Shown piece after piece: positions 25,987 through 36,043 of a stretch of 36,043 nucleotides of DNA. Origin of the DNA: Candidatus Omnitrophota bacterium (GTDB taxonomy: Bacteria > Omnitrophota > Gorgyraeia > Gygaellales > Profunditerraquicolaceae); NCBI GenBank assembly GCA_018822885.1, contig JAHJJA010000037.1, positions 1 through 36,043 of the forward strand. Direction: 5' to 3'. The notes beneath the pieces are model-generated. The model was not told the DNA's origin, ran no database searches, and saw only the letters and a list, made by a program, of their open reading frames with translations. The number at the start of each line of letters is the position of its first letter. The stretch's first letter is position 1. A program made the translations under genes and the position numbers.

Positions 25987-28767
25987 ATGATAGATGAATT
26001 ATCAAAGCAATATAATCCAAAGGAAACTGAGGATAAATGGTATAAGTTTTGGGAAGAGAATGATCTTTTTTGCGCAAAGCCAAATCCTAAAAAGAAACCT
26101 TTCTGCATAGTCATCCCTCCGCCTAATGTGACGGGTATCCTGCACATGGGCCATGCTTTAAACAATACTATCCAGGATATTCTGATACGTTATCACCGCA
26201 TGAAGGGCGAAGAAGCTCTCTGGATGCCGGGGACTGATCATGCGGGGATCGCTACGCAAAACGTGGTCGAGAAATCCATTGCTAAAGAGGGCTTGAAACG
26301 CCAGGACTTGGGACGCGATAAATTTATTGAACGCGTCTGGCAGTGGAGGCAGCAGTATGGCTCGACTATCATCCATCAGCTAAAAAAAATAGGCGCTTCC
26401 TGTGATTGGCAGCGCACGCGTTTTACTATGGATGATGAGTATTCTAAATCCGTCCTGGAGGTCTTTGTCAGGTTATATGAGGCAGGGCTGATTTATCAGG
26501 GAAATCGTATAATCAATTGGTGCCCGCGCTGCCAGACCGCGCTTTCCGACGAAGAAGCTCCGCACCATGACCTGCAAGGGAATCTTTATTACCTCAGGTA
26601 TCCTTTGAAAGAGCAGGGACTGTCCCCGGCCTCAACTTACGGGCAAGCTAAGGGGACTGTCCCTTACGTCGTAGTCGCCACCACCCGCCCTGAGACAATG
26701 CTTGGGGATACCGCGGTTGCGGTAAATCCAAAGGATAAACGTTATAAGCATCTTATCGGCAAGACGATTGTCCTTCCTTTAGCGCATCGCGAAATCAAAA
26801 TAATTTCTGATAGCGCGGTAGATATGAAATTCGGCACCGGAGCAGTGAAGATCACACCCGCGCATGACCCGAATGATTACGCTACCGGGAAGAAACACGA
26901 TTTAGAGTTTGTAAATGTAATGTATCCTGATGGCCGCATGAATGAATTTGCCGGTGACTATAAGGATATGGATAGGTTTGAGGCGCGGGAAGTGATACTG
27001 GAGGATTTAAAAGAAAAAGGCCTGCTTGAAAAAGTAGAGCCGCATGCCTTGTCAGCCGGGCATTGTTATCGCTGTCACACTATAATCGAGCCATATTTAT
27101 CTAAGCAGTGGTTTGTGAAGATGGCCCCTCTGGCAAAGCCGGCGATTGAAGCGGTGAAAAAGGAAAGGATCAAATTTCATCCTAAGCGCTGGACCAAGGT
27201 TTATTTGAATTGGATGGAGAATATCCAGGATTGGTGTATTTCGCGCCAGATCTGGTGGGGACACCGTTTGCCTGTTTACTATTGTAAGAAGTGCCTTGAA
27301 ACTAAAGCCCCGGAATCAAAAATCAAAGATAGAAAATCAAAGATAGAACAAGGGATTATTGTTTCACGGATTAAGCCGGAGAAGTGCCCTTGGTGCGGCT
27401 CTAGCGATATTTATCAGGATGAAGATGTCTTGGATACATGGTTTTCTTCCTGGCTATGGCCCTTTGCCACTTTTTATTGGCCTGCAGGGACTGTCTCCAC
27501 CGAAGTTAATGCGTTTAGTTCTAAAGGGACTGTCCCGAAGGAAGATCTAAATTATTTCTATCCTACTTCAGTATTAGTGACTGCCCCTGAAATAATATTC
27601 TTCTGGGTCGCGCGCATGATAATGTCAGGTTTGGAGTTTATGAAGGACATCCCTTTTAGCGATGTCTACATCCATGGCACAGTGCGCGATATAGAAGGTA
27701 AAAAGATGTCCAAGTCTTTGGGTAATATTATCGACCCATTAGAGATAATAAAGGAGTACGGAACAGACGCTTTACGTTTTAGCCTGATTTCTATCACCGC
27801 CCAGGGCCAGGATGTCTATTTATCTAAAGAGCGTTTTGAGCAGGGCAGGAACTTTGCAAATAAGATCTGGAATGCCTCAAGATACATCCTTATGAATTTA
27901 GAGCCGGAGAATGTGCAAGTAGACCTTTGTGTATTTTTTAAGAAGGAGGACCTAAGTATTGTCAATCGCTGGATATTAAGCAGGTTTTATTCAGTGCTCA
28001 AAGAAATCAATAAGGACCTCGGTTCGTTTAAATTTAATGAGGCGGCAAATCTTCTTTATGGATTTTTTTGGCATGAGTTCTGCGATTGGTATTTGGAACT
28101 GATTAAGTCAGACATAAAGAATAAACAAAATCAGGTGGTGATGTATAAGGTCTTGGAGAAATTCCTGCGCACATTGCAACCGTTTATGCCGTTTATTACC
28201 GAAGAGGTATGGCAGAAATTGCCGCAAGGTCGCCAGGTCACAAGTATTATGGTTGAGCCGTGGCCGCATGTTCAGGAGCAGGTTATTGATAAGAAGACCG
28301 AAAGTAAACTGCTAGCCATTTTCGAGGCCATCACCCAGATCAGAAATATGCGCGCAGAGCTTGATATCCCTTTGCAAGCTACAGTAAAAGTCAAGATCGC
28401 TTGCGGGAACAAGCCAAAGCGCGAAGTCTTAAAACAGCTTTGTGTTGATATAGAGAAGTTGGCGAAATGCGAGTTGATAATAGAAGAGGATTATAGGCAC
28501 TCCCAGGGAGAATTTGTCAATGTCCTTAAAGACTTGCACATCGCTATTGTTTTGGCAGGAGCTATTGATGTAGATACTTATAAAGAGAAACTTAAACAAA
28601 AGATCGATAAGGCCAATCAGGATATCAAGGCAAAAGCCAACCTGTTGGGAAACTCTAATTTCGTCAAGAATGCCCCGGTTGAAATAGTAGAGAAGGAAAA
28701 AGAAAAACTGGCGGAACTCGAGGGCCTGCTTAAGAAAATGCAGGGGATAAGGGATGGGCTTAAATAG
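25987..28767 (+). CDS. valS: Valyl-tRNA synthetase with in-frame repeat-derived insertions
   Basis: 'IPPPNVTGILHMGHALNNTIQDILIRYHRMKGEEALWMPGTDHAGIATQ', 'TTRPETMLGDTAVAVNPKD', 'QIWWGHRLPVYYC', 'DTWFSSWLWPF', 'KKMSKSLGNIIDPLE'. Confidence 0.97.
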   Translation: MIDELSKQYNPKETEDKWYKFWEENDLFCAKPNPKKKPFCIVIPPPNVTGILHMGHALNNTIQDILIRYHRMKGEEALWMPGTDHAGIATQNVVEKSIAKEGLKRQDLGRDKFIERVWQWRQQYGSTIIHQLKKIGASCDWQRTRFTMDDEYSKSVLEVFVRLYEAGLIYQGNRIINWCPRCQTALSDEEAPHHDLQGNLYYLRYPLKEQGLSPASTYGQAKGTVPYVVVATTRPETMLGDTAVAVNPKDKRYKHLIGKTIVLPLAHREIKIISDSAVDMKFGTGAVKITPAHDPNDYATGKKHDLEFVNVMYPDGRMNEFAGDYKDMDRFEAREVILEDLKEKGLLEKVEPHALSAGHCYRCHTIIEPYLSKQWFVKMAPLAKPAIEAVKKERIKFHPKRWTKVYLNWMENIQDWCISRQIWWGHRLPVYYCKKCLETKAPESKIKDRKSKIEQGIIVSRIKPEKCPWCGSSDIYQDEDVLDTWFSSWLWPFATFYWPAGTVSTEVNAFSSKGTVPKEDLNYFYPTSVLVTAPEIIFFWVARMIMSGLEFMKDIPFSDVYIHGTVRDIEGKKMSKSLGNIIDPLEIIKEYGTDALRFSLISITAQGQDVYLSKERFEQGRNFANKIWNASRYILMNLEPENVQVDLCVFFKKEDLSIVNRWILSRFYSVLKEINKDLGSFKFNEAANLLYGFFWHEFCDWYLELIKSDIKNKQNQVVMYKVLEKFLRTLQPFMPFITEEVWQKLPQGRQVTSIMVEPWPHVQEQVIDKKTESKLLAIFEAITQIRNMRAELDIPLQATVKVKIACGNKPKREVLKQLCVDIEKLAKCELIIEEDYRHSQGEFVNVLKDLHIAIVLAGAIDVDTYKEKLKQKIDKANQDIKAKANLLGNSNFVKNAPVEIVEKEKEKLAELEGLLKKMQGIRDGLK
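26616..26663. repeat. Palindrome-bounded insertion 1 in valS (GGGACTGTCCC … GGGACTGTCCC)
   Basis: GGGACTGTCCC at 26616-26626 and 26653-26663. Encodes about 'GLSPASTYGQAKGTVP' between 'YLRYPL' and 'YVVVATTRPETMLGD'. Confidence 0.85.
27319..27346. repeat. 14-bp tandem repeat (AAAATCAAAGATAG x2) inside valS
   Basis: Identical units at 27319-27332 and 27333-27346. Encodes 'SKIKDRKSKIE' within the Cys-pair region. Confidence 0.85.
27487..27536. repeat. Palindrome-bounded insertion 2 in valS (GGGACTGTCTCC … GGGACTGTCCC)
   Basis: GGGACTGTCTC at 27487-27497 and GGGACTGTCCC at 27526-27536. Encodes 'GTVSTEVNAFSSKGTVP' between 'FYWP' and 'LNYFYPTS'. Confidence 0.85.
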
Positions 28768-29605
28768 TTTTGATAAAGAATTGAGGGGGGTAGTCTTTCG
28801 CGCTTTATCCGAGGATATCGGAAAAGGCGATATTACTTCAAAGATAGTCATCCCTGCGCACAAAAAGATCAAAGCCGTGTTTTTGGCAAAAGAGCCATGC
28901 GTGACTTGCGGCCTTAACGTGGCATCGATCACCTTTAGGAGTATTGACAAAAATATCAAATTCAGACCTATGGTTAAAGAAGGCCAGGCAGTCAGAAAAG
29001 GGACAAGGCTAGCGGCTGTCGAGGGAAATGCGCGTTCAATTTTGAGCGCGGAGAGAGTGGCTTTGAATTTTATTGCCATGCTTTCAGGGATAGCGACCAA
29101 GACGCGTGAGTATGTTGAGGCGGTCAAACCGTTTAGAGTAAAAATAATGGATACGCGTAAGACCACTCCGGGTTTAAGGCATCTGCAAAAATATGCGGTC
29201 AAGGCGGGCGGAGGCTGTAATCACAGGATGGGATTGTATGATATGGTTTTGGTGAAGGATAACCATCTTAAGGCCATAAGTTTGAAAGATTTGATTTATC
29301 GAATAAAAGAGAAGGCTCCGGAATCAATGAAAATAGAGATAGAGGTAGATAATTTGAAGGATTTTATTGAGGTATTAAAGGCCAGGCCGGATATTATAAT
29401 GCTAGATAATATGAGTATTCCGGATATGAAAAAAGCAGTCAATATGCGATATGGCCTGCGGCCTAAACTAGAAGCCTCCGGAGGCATCACCCTGCAAAAC
29501 ATCCGCAAAGTCGCTTCAACAGGCGTTGATATGATTTCTATCGGCGCGCTCACCCATTCTATTAAATCAGTTGATATCAGTTTAGAGTTTCTCTTAGATG
29601 GATAG
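28754..29605 (+). CDS. nadC: Nicotinate-nucleotide pyrophosphorylase (carboxylating)
   Basis: '[15 protein letters not shown]', '[26 protein letters not shown]', '[42 protein letters not shown]', '[31 protein letters not shown]'. Confidence 0.97.
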   Translation: MGLNSFDKELRGVVFRALSEDIGKGDITSKIVIPAHKKIKAVFLAKEPCVTCGLNVASITFRSIDKNIKFRPMVKEGQAVRKGTRLAAVEGNARSILSAERVALNFIAMLSGIATKTREYVEAVKPFRVKIMDTRKTTPGLRHLQKYAVKAGGGCNHRMGLYDMVLVKDNHLKAISLKDLIYRIKEKAPESMKIEIEVDNLKDFIEVLKARPDIIMLDNMSIPDMKKAVNMRYGLRPKLEASGGITLQNIRKVASTGVDMISIGALTHSIKSVDISLEFLLDG

Positions 29606-31562
29606 ATTCCGACTTGTTTCTGATTACCGTCCCTGCGGAGACCAGCCAAAGGCGATAAGGCAATTGGCAGATTCGATTTTGTCCGGCCAAAAATGCCAGA
29701 CTCTTCTTGGGGTGACTGGTTCAGGCAAGACCTTTACCCTGGCTAATGCGATAGCCGAGGTGAATTTACCCACATTAGTCATCTCCCATAATAAGACTTT
29801 AGCCGCGCAATTGTACTCGGAGTTTAAAGAGTTTTTCCCGCATAATGCCGTCGAGTATTTTGTCAGCTACTACGATTATTATCAGCCGGAAGCCTACATT
29901 CCTTCCACTGATACCTATATTGAGAAGGATTCTTCAATAAATGAGCGCCTTGATCGCCTGCGTCTCTCAGCCACGACTTCACTGATGAGCCGCAAAGACG
30001 TCTTGATAGTGGCTTCTGTTTCCTGTATTTATAATCTGGGCAGTCCCCAGGATTACCGGGATATGCTTGTTTTTCTTGAAAAAGGCCAGGTGCTCTCGCG
30101 CGAGGAGATAATCTCTAAGCTTATCCTGATCCAATACGAAAGGAATGACTATGAGTTTGTCAGAGGCAAGATCAGGGTAAGGGGGGATTGTCTCGAGGTA
30201 TTTCCTTCATACCAGGAGAAGGCCATACGGATAGAACTTTTCGGAGATACTATAGAGAAGATCAGCGAAATTGACCCTGTTTCAGGGGAGGTTTTAAATC
30301 AGTTCACAAAGGCCGCGATCTACCCGGCAAAGCATTTTATTGTTTCCGGAGCCTATATTGACAGCGCGATAGCCCTGATAAAACAGGAACTAGAGGAACG
30401 GCTTGGCTTTTTAAGGTCTAAAAACAAACTCCTGGAGGCCCAGCGTCTTGAGTCGCGCACTAAATACGATATGGAGATGCTCAAAGAAATCGGATACTGC
30501 CACGGCATCGAGAATTATTCGCGGCATCTTTGCGGCCGGCCCGCAGGCTCGCGCCCTTATTCATTGATCGATTATTTTCAAGGTGATTTCCTCGCTGTTA
30601 TCGATGAGTCTCATGTCACTATTCCTCAGATCCGGGGGATGTATGAAGGCGACCGCGCGAGAAAAGAGGTCTTAGTTGATTATGGGTTTAGGCTCCCGTC
30701 TTGTCTTGATAATCGCCCGCTTAAATTTGAGGAGTTCGATGAACTTGTGAAGCAAACAGTCTATGTTTCAGCTACTCCCAATGATTATGAGGTAAAAAGA
30801 AGCAATGATAAGATCATCGAGCAGATCATCCGTCCCACGGGGCTTATCGATCCGCAGATCATTGTCAAACCAAGCGAGGGACAAATTGAGGATTTGATTA
30901 AGGAAGTAAAAGAACGCTCCAAAAGAAATGAACGCGTTTTAGTGACCACATTGACCAAGAGGAGCGCAGAGGATCTGACTACTTACTTGCAGGAAAAGGG
31001 TTTAAAGGTAAAATACATGCACTCTGAAATAGAGACAATTGAGCGCTCCAAAATCCTTCGGGATTTAAGAAAGCAGGATTTTGACTGCTTGGTAGGGATC
31101 AATCTACTAAGGGAGGGCTTGGATTTGCCGGAGGTCTCGCTGGTAGCGATTTTAGACGCGGATAAAGAAGGGTTTTTGCGTTCGGCAACCAGCCTGATAC
31201 AGGTCTCCGGACGCGCGGCGCGTAACTTAAACGGCACGGTAATCATGTACGCGGATACTCTTACCGGCTCAATGAAAAAGGCGATAAGCGAATGTAATCG
31301 CCGACGGGAGATCCAGCTAAAGTTTAACGAGGATAATTCGATCACTCCGCGCTCAATACAAAAGGCAATCCGTGATGGCATTGAGGATTTGGCAGAGGCA
31401 GAGGAATTTGTAAAGGATCTTACCGGAGAAAAAAGAGACGAATATGAGTTGCGTAAATATATTTCTGAATTAGAATATGAGATGGAGCTTGCCGCGCGTA
31501 ACCTGCAGTTTGAAAAGGCAGCGCAGTTAAGGGATAAAATAAAAGAAATAAAAATAAAATAA
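29598..31562 (+). CDS. uvrB: Excinuclease ABC subunit B
   Basis: '[12 protein letters not shown]', '[18 protein letters not shown]', '[40 protein letters not shown]', C-terminal UVR motif '[24 protein letters not shown]'. Confidence 0.98.
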   Translation: MDRFRLVSDYRPCGDQPKAIRQLADSILSGQKCQTLLGVTGSGKTFTLANAIAEVNLPTLVISHNKTLAAQLYSEFKEFFPHNAVEYFVSYYDYYQPEAYIPSTDTYIEKDSSINERLDRLRLSATTSLMSRKDVLIVASVSCIYNLGSPQDYRDMLVFLEKGQVLSREEIISKLILIQYERNDYEFVRGKIRVRGDCLEVFPSYQEKAIRIELFGDTIEKISEIDPVSGEVLNQFTKAAIYPAKHFIVSGAYIDSAIALIKQELEERLGFLRSKNKLLEAQRLESRTKYDMEMLKEIGYCHGIENYSRHLCGRPAGSRPYSLIDYFQGDFLAVIDESHVTIPQIRGMYEGDRARKEVLVDYGFRLPSCLDNRPLKFEEFDELVKQTVYVSATPNDYEVKRSNDKIIEQIIRPTGLIDPQIIVKPSEGQIEDLIKEVKERSKRNERVLVTTLTKRSAEDLTTYLQEKGLKVKYMHSEIETIERSKILRDLRKQDFDCLVGINLLREGLDLPEVSLVAILDADKEGFLRSATSLIQVSGRAARNLNGTVIMYADTLTGSMKKAISECNRRREIQLKFNEDNSITPRSIQKAIRDGIEDLAEAEEFVKDLTGEKRDEYELRKYISELEYEMELAARNLQFEKAAQLRDKIKEIKIK

Positions 31563-31564
31563 CT

Positions 31565-32311
31565 ATGCTATTAGCAATCGATATAGGCAACACAAATATC
31601 AATGTTGGCCTTTTTAAGGGGAGGCGCCTTGTGCGGGTGTGTTCTGTGCCCACAAAACAAAAAGATTATCGGCTTGTCCTTAGAAAGATTCTGGCGGGTA
31701 AGCCGATAGAGGATTCGGTTATCTGCAGCGTTGTGCCTAAGGTAAGTGTCTCTTTAGCAAGAGATTTAAAAGCCCTTACCGGAAAGCGCGCTCATATAAT
31801 AGGTAAAGATCTCCGGGTCCCGATCAAGAATCTATATAGAAAACCTGATGAAGTCGGCCAAGATAGGCTCGTCAATGCTTATGCCGGTGTGATCTTGTAT
31901 GGCGCGCCTTTAATATCAATTGATTTTGGTACTGCGATAACCTTTGATGTGATATCTAGGAGAGGTGAGTATCTCGGCGGTATGGTCTTGCCCGGTTTAA
32001 AGATCTCTCTTGAGGCACTTTTTGAGCGAACGGCTTTACTGCCGAAAATTTCCTTAAGCGCTCCGAAAGAATTTATCGGCAGAGACACAAAGAATAGCAT
32101 GCTTAGCGGCATCGTTTATGGTTACGCGGCACTTACCGATGATCTTGTGAACAGGATAAAGAGTAAGATTGGCAGGGGCGCTAAAGTTATCGGTACCGGC
32201 GGAAACATCAGCTTGATAGGAAAATATTGCAGGAGGATAGACAAAATAGACCGGGACTTGACTTTAAAGGGTGTCAATTTCGCCTATAAAAATCTCTTAA
32301 AAAACTCTTGA
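31565..32311 (+). CDS. coaX: Type III pantothenate kinase
   Basis: 'LLAIDIGNTNINVGLF', 'VGQDRLVNAYAGVILYGAPLISIDFGTAITFDVIS', 'YLGGMVLPGLKISLEALFERTALLP'. Confidence 0.95.
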   Translation: MLLAIDIGNTNINVGLFKGRRLVRVCSVPTKQKDYRLVLRKILAGKPIEDSVICSVVPKVSVSLARDLKALTGKRAHIIGKDLRVPIKNLYRKPDEVGQDRLVNAYAGVILYGAPLISIDFGTAITFDVISRRGEYLGGMVLPGLKISLEALFERTALLPKISLSAPKEFIGRDTKNSMLSGIVYGYAALTDDLVNRIKSKIGRGAKVIGTGGNISLIGKYCRRIDKIDRDLTLKGVNFAYKNLLKNS

Positions 32312-32335
32312 CAAAATATTTTTTTATTTTATAAT
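32308..32335 (+). promoter_or_regulatory. sigma70 promoter of groESL (TTGACA-N16-TATAAT)
   Basis: -35 TTGACA at 32308-32313, -10 TATAAT at 32330-32335. Confidence 0.85.
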
Positions 32336-32361
32336 TAGCACTCCATACGTAAGAGTGCTAA
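32335..32361 (+). promoter_or_regulatory. CIRCE element (HrcA operator)
   Basis: TTAGCACTC-catacgtaa-GAGTGCTAA is a perfect consensus with a 9-nt spacer. Confidence 0.98.
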
Positions 32362-32400
32362 AATCGGTTAAATCAAACTAATAAGAGGAGGTGTACGAAA

Positions 32401-32690
32401 TGGATATGAAACCATTAGGTGACAGAGTAGTGATCAAGCCTTTAGAGGCAGAAGCCAAGACTAAAGGCGGGATAGTATTGCCTGATACAGCGAAAGAGAA
32501 ACCCCAAGAGGGCAAGGTCGTGGCAGTCGGCAAGGGCAAGGTTTTAGACAACGGCAGCGTTGCGGCCCCGGAAGTAAAAGTTGGTGACAAGGTATTATAC
32601 GGAAAATATTCCGGAAATGAGATCACCACCAAAGAGGGCGAAGAGCTTTTGATTATGCGCGAAGAGGATATTTTAGCGATCATTAAGTGA
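32401..32690 (+). CDS. groES: Co-chaperonin GroES
   Basis: '[44 protein letters not shown]…[11 protein letters not shown]'. ATG at 32401 follows an AGGAGGTG RBS. Confidence 0.98.
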
Positions 32691-32701
32691 GGACATAACT
32701 T

Positions 32702-32728
32702 ATCCTTGACATCGTAGATGTCAAGGAT
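32702..32728 (+). other. Perfect 12-bp stem-loop in the groES-groEL intercistronic region
   Basis: ATCCTTGACATC-gta-GATGTCAAGGAT. No T-run follows. Confidence 0.85.
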
Positions 32729-32753
32729 CTATAAGCTTAAAGAGGAGGAGTCA

Positions 32754-34403
32754 ATGGCAAAGCAATTGTTGTATGCGGATGAAGGCCGCAGGAAGATTTT
32801 ACAAGGCGTTGAACAGTTGGCCAGGGCGGTAAAGGTCACCCTTGGGCCAAAAGGGCGCAATGTCGCTCTTGACAAAAAATTCGGCTCACCGACCATTACT
32901 AAGGACGGTGTCACTGTAGCCAAAGAAGTAGAGCTTGAGGATCCTTTTGAAAATATGGGCGCCCAGATGGTCAAGGAAGTCGCTGAAAAGACTTCTGATA
33001 TTGCTGGTGACGGAACTACTACAGCTACTATCTTAGCCGAGGCGATTTATCGCGAAGGCCTTAAGAATGTAACTGCAGGTGCCAATCCCATGGCTTTAAA
33101 ACGCGGCATCGAGAAAGCAGTTGAGAAGGTTTTTGAGGAGTTAAAGAAGCTTTCAACTCCTATCAAAGATAAAAAAGAAGTGGCCCAGGTCGCTTCAATT
33201 GCGGCTAACTGTGACACTACCATAGGCGATTTGATCGCAGAGGCTATGGAGAAGGTCGGCAAGGATGGAGTTATTACAGTTGAAGAAGCAAAGTCAACTG
33301 CGACCACCTTGGAAGTCGTCGAAGGTATGCAGTTTGACCAGGGATATCTCTCTCCTTATTTTGTGACTGATGCCGAGAGAATGGAAGTGATCTTAGAGGA
33401 GCCTTATGTTCTCATTCATGAGAAAAAAATCTCTTCTTTAAAGGATCTCTTGCCTTTATTAGAGAAGACTGCCCGCACCGGAAAACCGCTTTTGATCATT
33501 GCGGAAGAAGTAGAAGGCGAGGCATTAGCCACATTAGTTGTGAATAAGATCCGCGGCACCCTTGCTATTTGCGCGGTAAAGGCCCCGGGCTATGGCGACA
33601 GACGTAAGGCCATGCTTGAGGATATCGCTGTTCTTACTAACGGAAAGGCTATTACCGAGGATCTCGGTATCAAGTTAGAGAACGTGGATCTGGAAGACCT
33701 GGGACGTGCCAAAAGAGTCAAGGTTGACAAAGAAAACACCACGATTGTCGAAGGTGCCGGAAAGACTCAGGGTATCAATGGCAGAATTGCCCAGATCAGA
33801 AAGCAGATCGAAGATTCAGATTCTGATTATGATAAAGAGAAATTGCAGGAGCGCCTGGCTAAGCTTGCAGGTGGCGTGGCAGTGATCAATGTGGGAGCTG
33901 CAACCGAGACCGAAATGAAAGAGAAGAAGGCCAGGGTTGAGGATGCTCTTCATGCAACCCGCGCTGCGGTTGAGGAAGGCATAATCCCGGGCGGCGGAGT
34001 AGGGCTGATTCGCACTATCCCTGCGCTTGAGAAATTGAAACTCGAAGGCGATGAGAAGATCGGTGTTGATATTATTAGGCGCGCACTGGAAGAGCCGATC
34101 AGGCAGCTTTGCAATAACGCGGGCCTCGAGGGTTCAGTTGTAGTGATGCGCATAAAACAGGAGAAGACTAATACAGGTTACGATGTGGCTCAAGATGCTT
34201 ATGTTGATATGATCGACGCGGGCGTAATCGATCCGACAAAAGTTACTCGTTCAGCATTGCTTAATGCTTCAAGCATCGCAGCATTGTTGTTGACTACCGA
34301 AGCAGTCGTCACGGACAAGCCTGAAAAGGAATCTTCTATGCCAGCAATGCCTCAAGGTGGCGGTATGGGCGGCATGGGTGGCGGCATGGGAGGAATGTAT
34401 TAA
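32754..34403 (+). CDS. groEL: Chaperonin GroEL
   Basis: '[51 protein letters not shown]…DGTTTATIL' and a C-terminal GGM repeat. ATG at 32754 follows an AGGAGGAG RBS. Confidence 0.99.
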   Translation: MAKQLLYADEGRRKILQGVEQLARAVKVTLGPKGRNVALDKKFGSPTITKDGVTVAKEVELEDPFENMGAQMVKEVAEKTSDIAGDGTTTATILAEAIYREGLKNVTAGANPMALKRGIEKAVEKVFEELKKLSTPIKDKKEVAQVASIAANCDTTIGDLIAEAMEKVGKDGVITVEEAKSTATTLEVVEGMQFDQGYLSPYFVTDAERMEVILEEPYVLIHEKKISSLKDLLPLLEKTARTGKPLLIIAEEVEGEALATLVVNKIRGTLAICAVKAPGYGDRRKAMLEDIAVLTNGKAITEDLGIKLENVDLEDLGRAKRVKVDKENTTIVEGAGKTQGINGRIAQIRKQIEDSDSDYDKEKLQERLAKLAGGVAVINVGAATETEMKEKKARVEDALHATRAAVEEGIIPGGGVGLIRTIPALEKLKLEGDEKIGVDIIRRALEEPIRQLCNNAGLEGSVVVMRIKQEKTNTGYDVAQDAYVDMIDAGVIDPTKVTRSALLNASSIAALLLTTEAVVTDKPEKESSMPAMPQGGGMGGMGGGMGGMY

Positions 34404-34430
34404 AAACAGCTCTAAGCTTTAAGCTGTAAG

Positions 34431-34461
34431 GGGGCGAAGGCGTATAAAACCTTCGCCCCCT
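34431..34461 (+). terminator. Terminator-like hairpin after groEL
   Basis: GGGGGCGAAGG-cgtataaaa-CCTTCGCCCCC, followed by tagtagttttg. Confidence 0.75.
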
Positions 34462-34524
34462 AGTAGTTTTGTTCTTATCGAAAATCAGATTTATTCCGAA
34501 GCAATAAAAATAGTAAAATAATAC

Positions 34525-34552
34525 TTGACAAAAAACCATTTTATTGTATACT
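34525..34552 (+). promoter_or_regulatory. Strong sigma70 promoter upstream of the 16S rRNA leader (TTGACA-N16-TATACT)
   Basis: -35 TTGACA at 34525-34530, -10 TATACT at 34547-34552. Confidence 0.75.
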
Positions 34553-34671
34553 TAAATTCCCTCAGTTAATGCAGGGCAATTTATATCGTGAATAAAATCA
34601 AAACGGTATTGAAAATTTAGTATCAATTTATTCGGCGGTAAGGCGAGTAAAGTTAAATTATAGACTTTATG

Positions 34672-34700
34672 CGCCCCGATAACTGTCGGGGCGTTTTTTT
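34672..34700 (+). terminator. Intrinsic terminator between the rRNA promoter and the 16S gene
   Basis: CGCCCCGA-taactg-TCGGGGCG followed by TTTTTTT. Confidence 0.88.
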
Positions 34701-34731
34701 ATTGTTCTTTTGATAATTGAATAGCCGAGCG

Positions 34732-34763
34732 TGGCCAATATGAATGCAGATTCATATCGGTCA
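34732..34763 (+). promoter_or_regulatory. rRNA leader processing-type stem-loop, preceded by a boxA-like TGTTCTTTTGAT (34703-34715)
   Basis: TGGCC-a-ATATGAAT-gcag-ATTCATAT-c-GGTCA long stem in the 16S 5' leader. Confidence 0.6.
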
Positions 34764-34828
34764 ATTATTTGAGGTAACAAAACGAAAATATAAATCATTA
34801 GAGCCATTATACATTCTTATTCGAATTT

Positions 34829-36043
<1,215 letters not shown>

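Noticed and set aside
28429-29202. 257-aa minus-strand ORF antisense to valS/nadC
   Set aside because: It spans the boundary of two confident genes and has no family signature.
34340-34403. GGCATGGG repeats at the groEL end
   Set aside because: They encode the normal C-terminal GGM tail of GroEL.

Overview
The window is a gene-dense bacterial chromosome segment. Nearly all genes lie on the + strand. Its gene content and a partial 16S rRNA gene at the right end suggest an uncultured anaerobic lineage, possibly Candidatus Omnitrophota/OP3; this assignment is inference only. Contents in order: the tail of a Wood-Ljungdahl cluster (cooC, acsD, acsE); dgkA; tRNA-Met; tilS; ftsH; folP; cdaA plus a truncated cdaR-like ORF; pdxJ; acpS; nnrD; tRNA-Thr; a tRNA-Tyr gene apparently interrupted by a ~200-nt group I intron; tRNA-Gly; a receiver-domain protein; a ThyA-like protein; two PilZ proteins; gpsA; tRNA-Pro; a B12-binding radical SAM protein; an aspartate-family amino-acid cluster (hom, thrC, apgM/putative homoserine kinase, lysC) with coaB, a degenerate nucleotidyltransferase and a TPM protein inside it; cimA; valS; nadC; uvrB; coaX; a CIRCE-controlled groES-groEL operon; and a 16S rRNA gene with a complex leader. 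The strongest unusual signals are: (1) the group I intron in the tRNA-Tyr anticodon loop; (2) three in-frame, repeat-derived insertions in valS, two of them bounded by the palindrome GGGACTGTCCC; (3) several palindromic or tandem repeat patches at gene boundaries, including a partial copy of the tRNA-Met 3' end; (4) a strong promoter followed by an intrinsic terminator just upstream of the 16S gene, suggesting a small RNA or attenuator.
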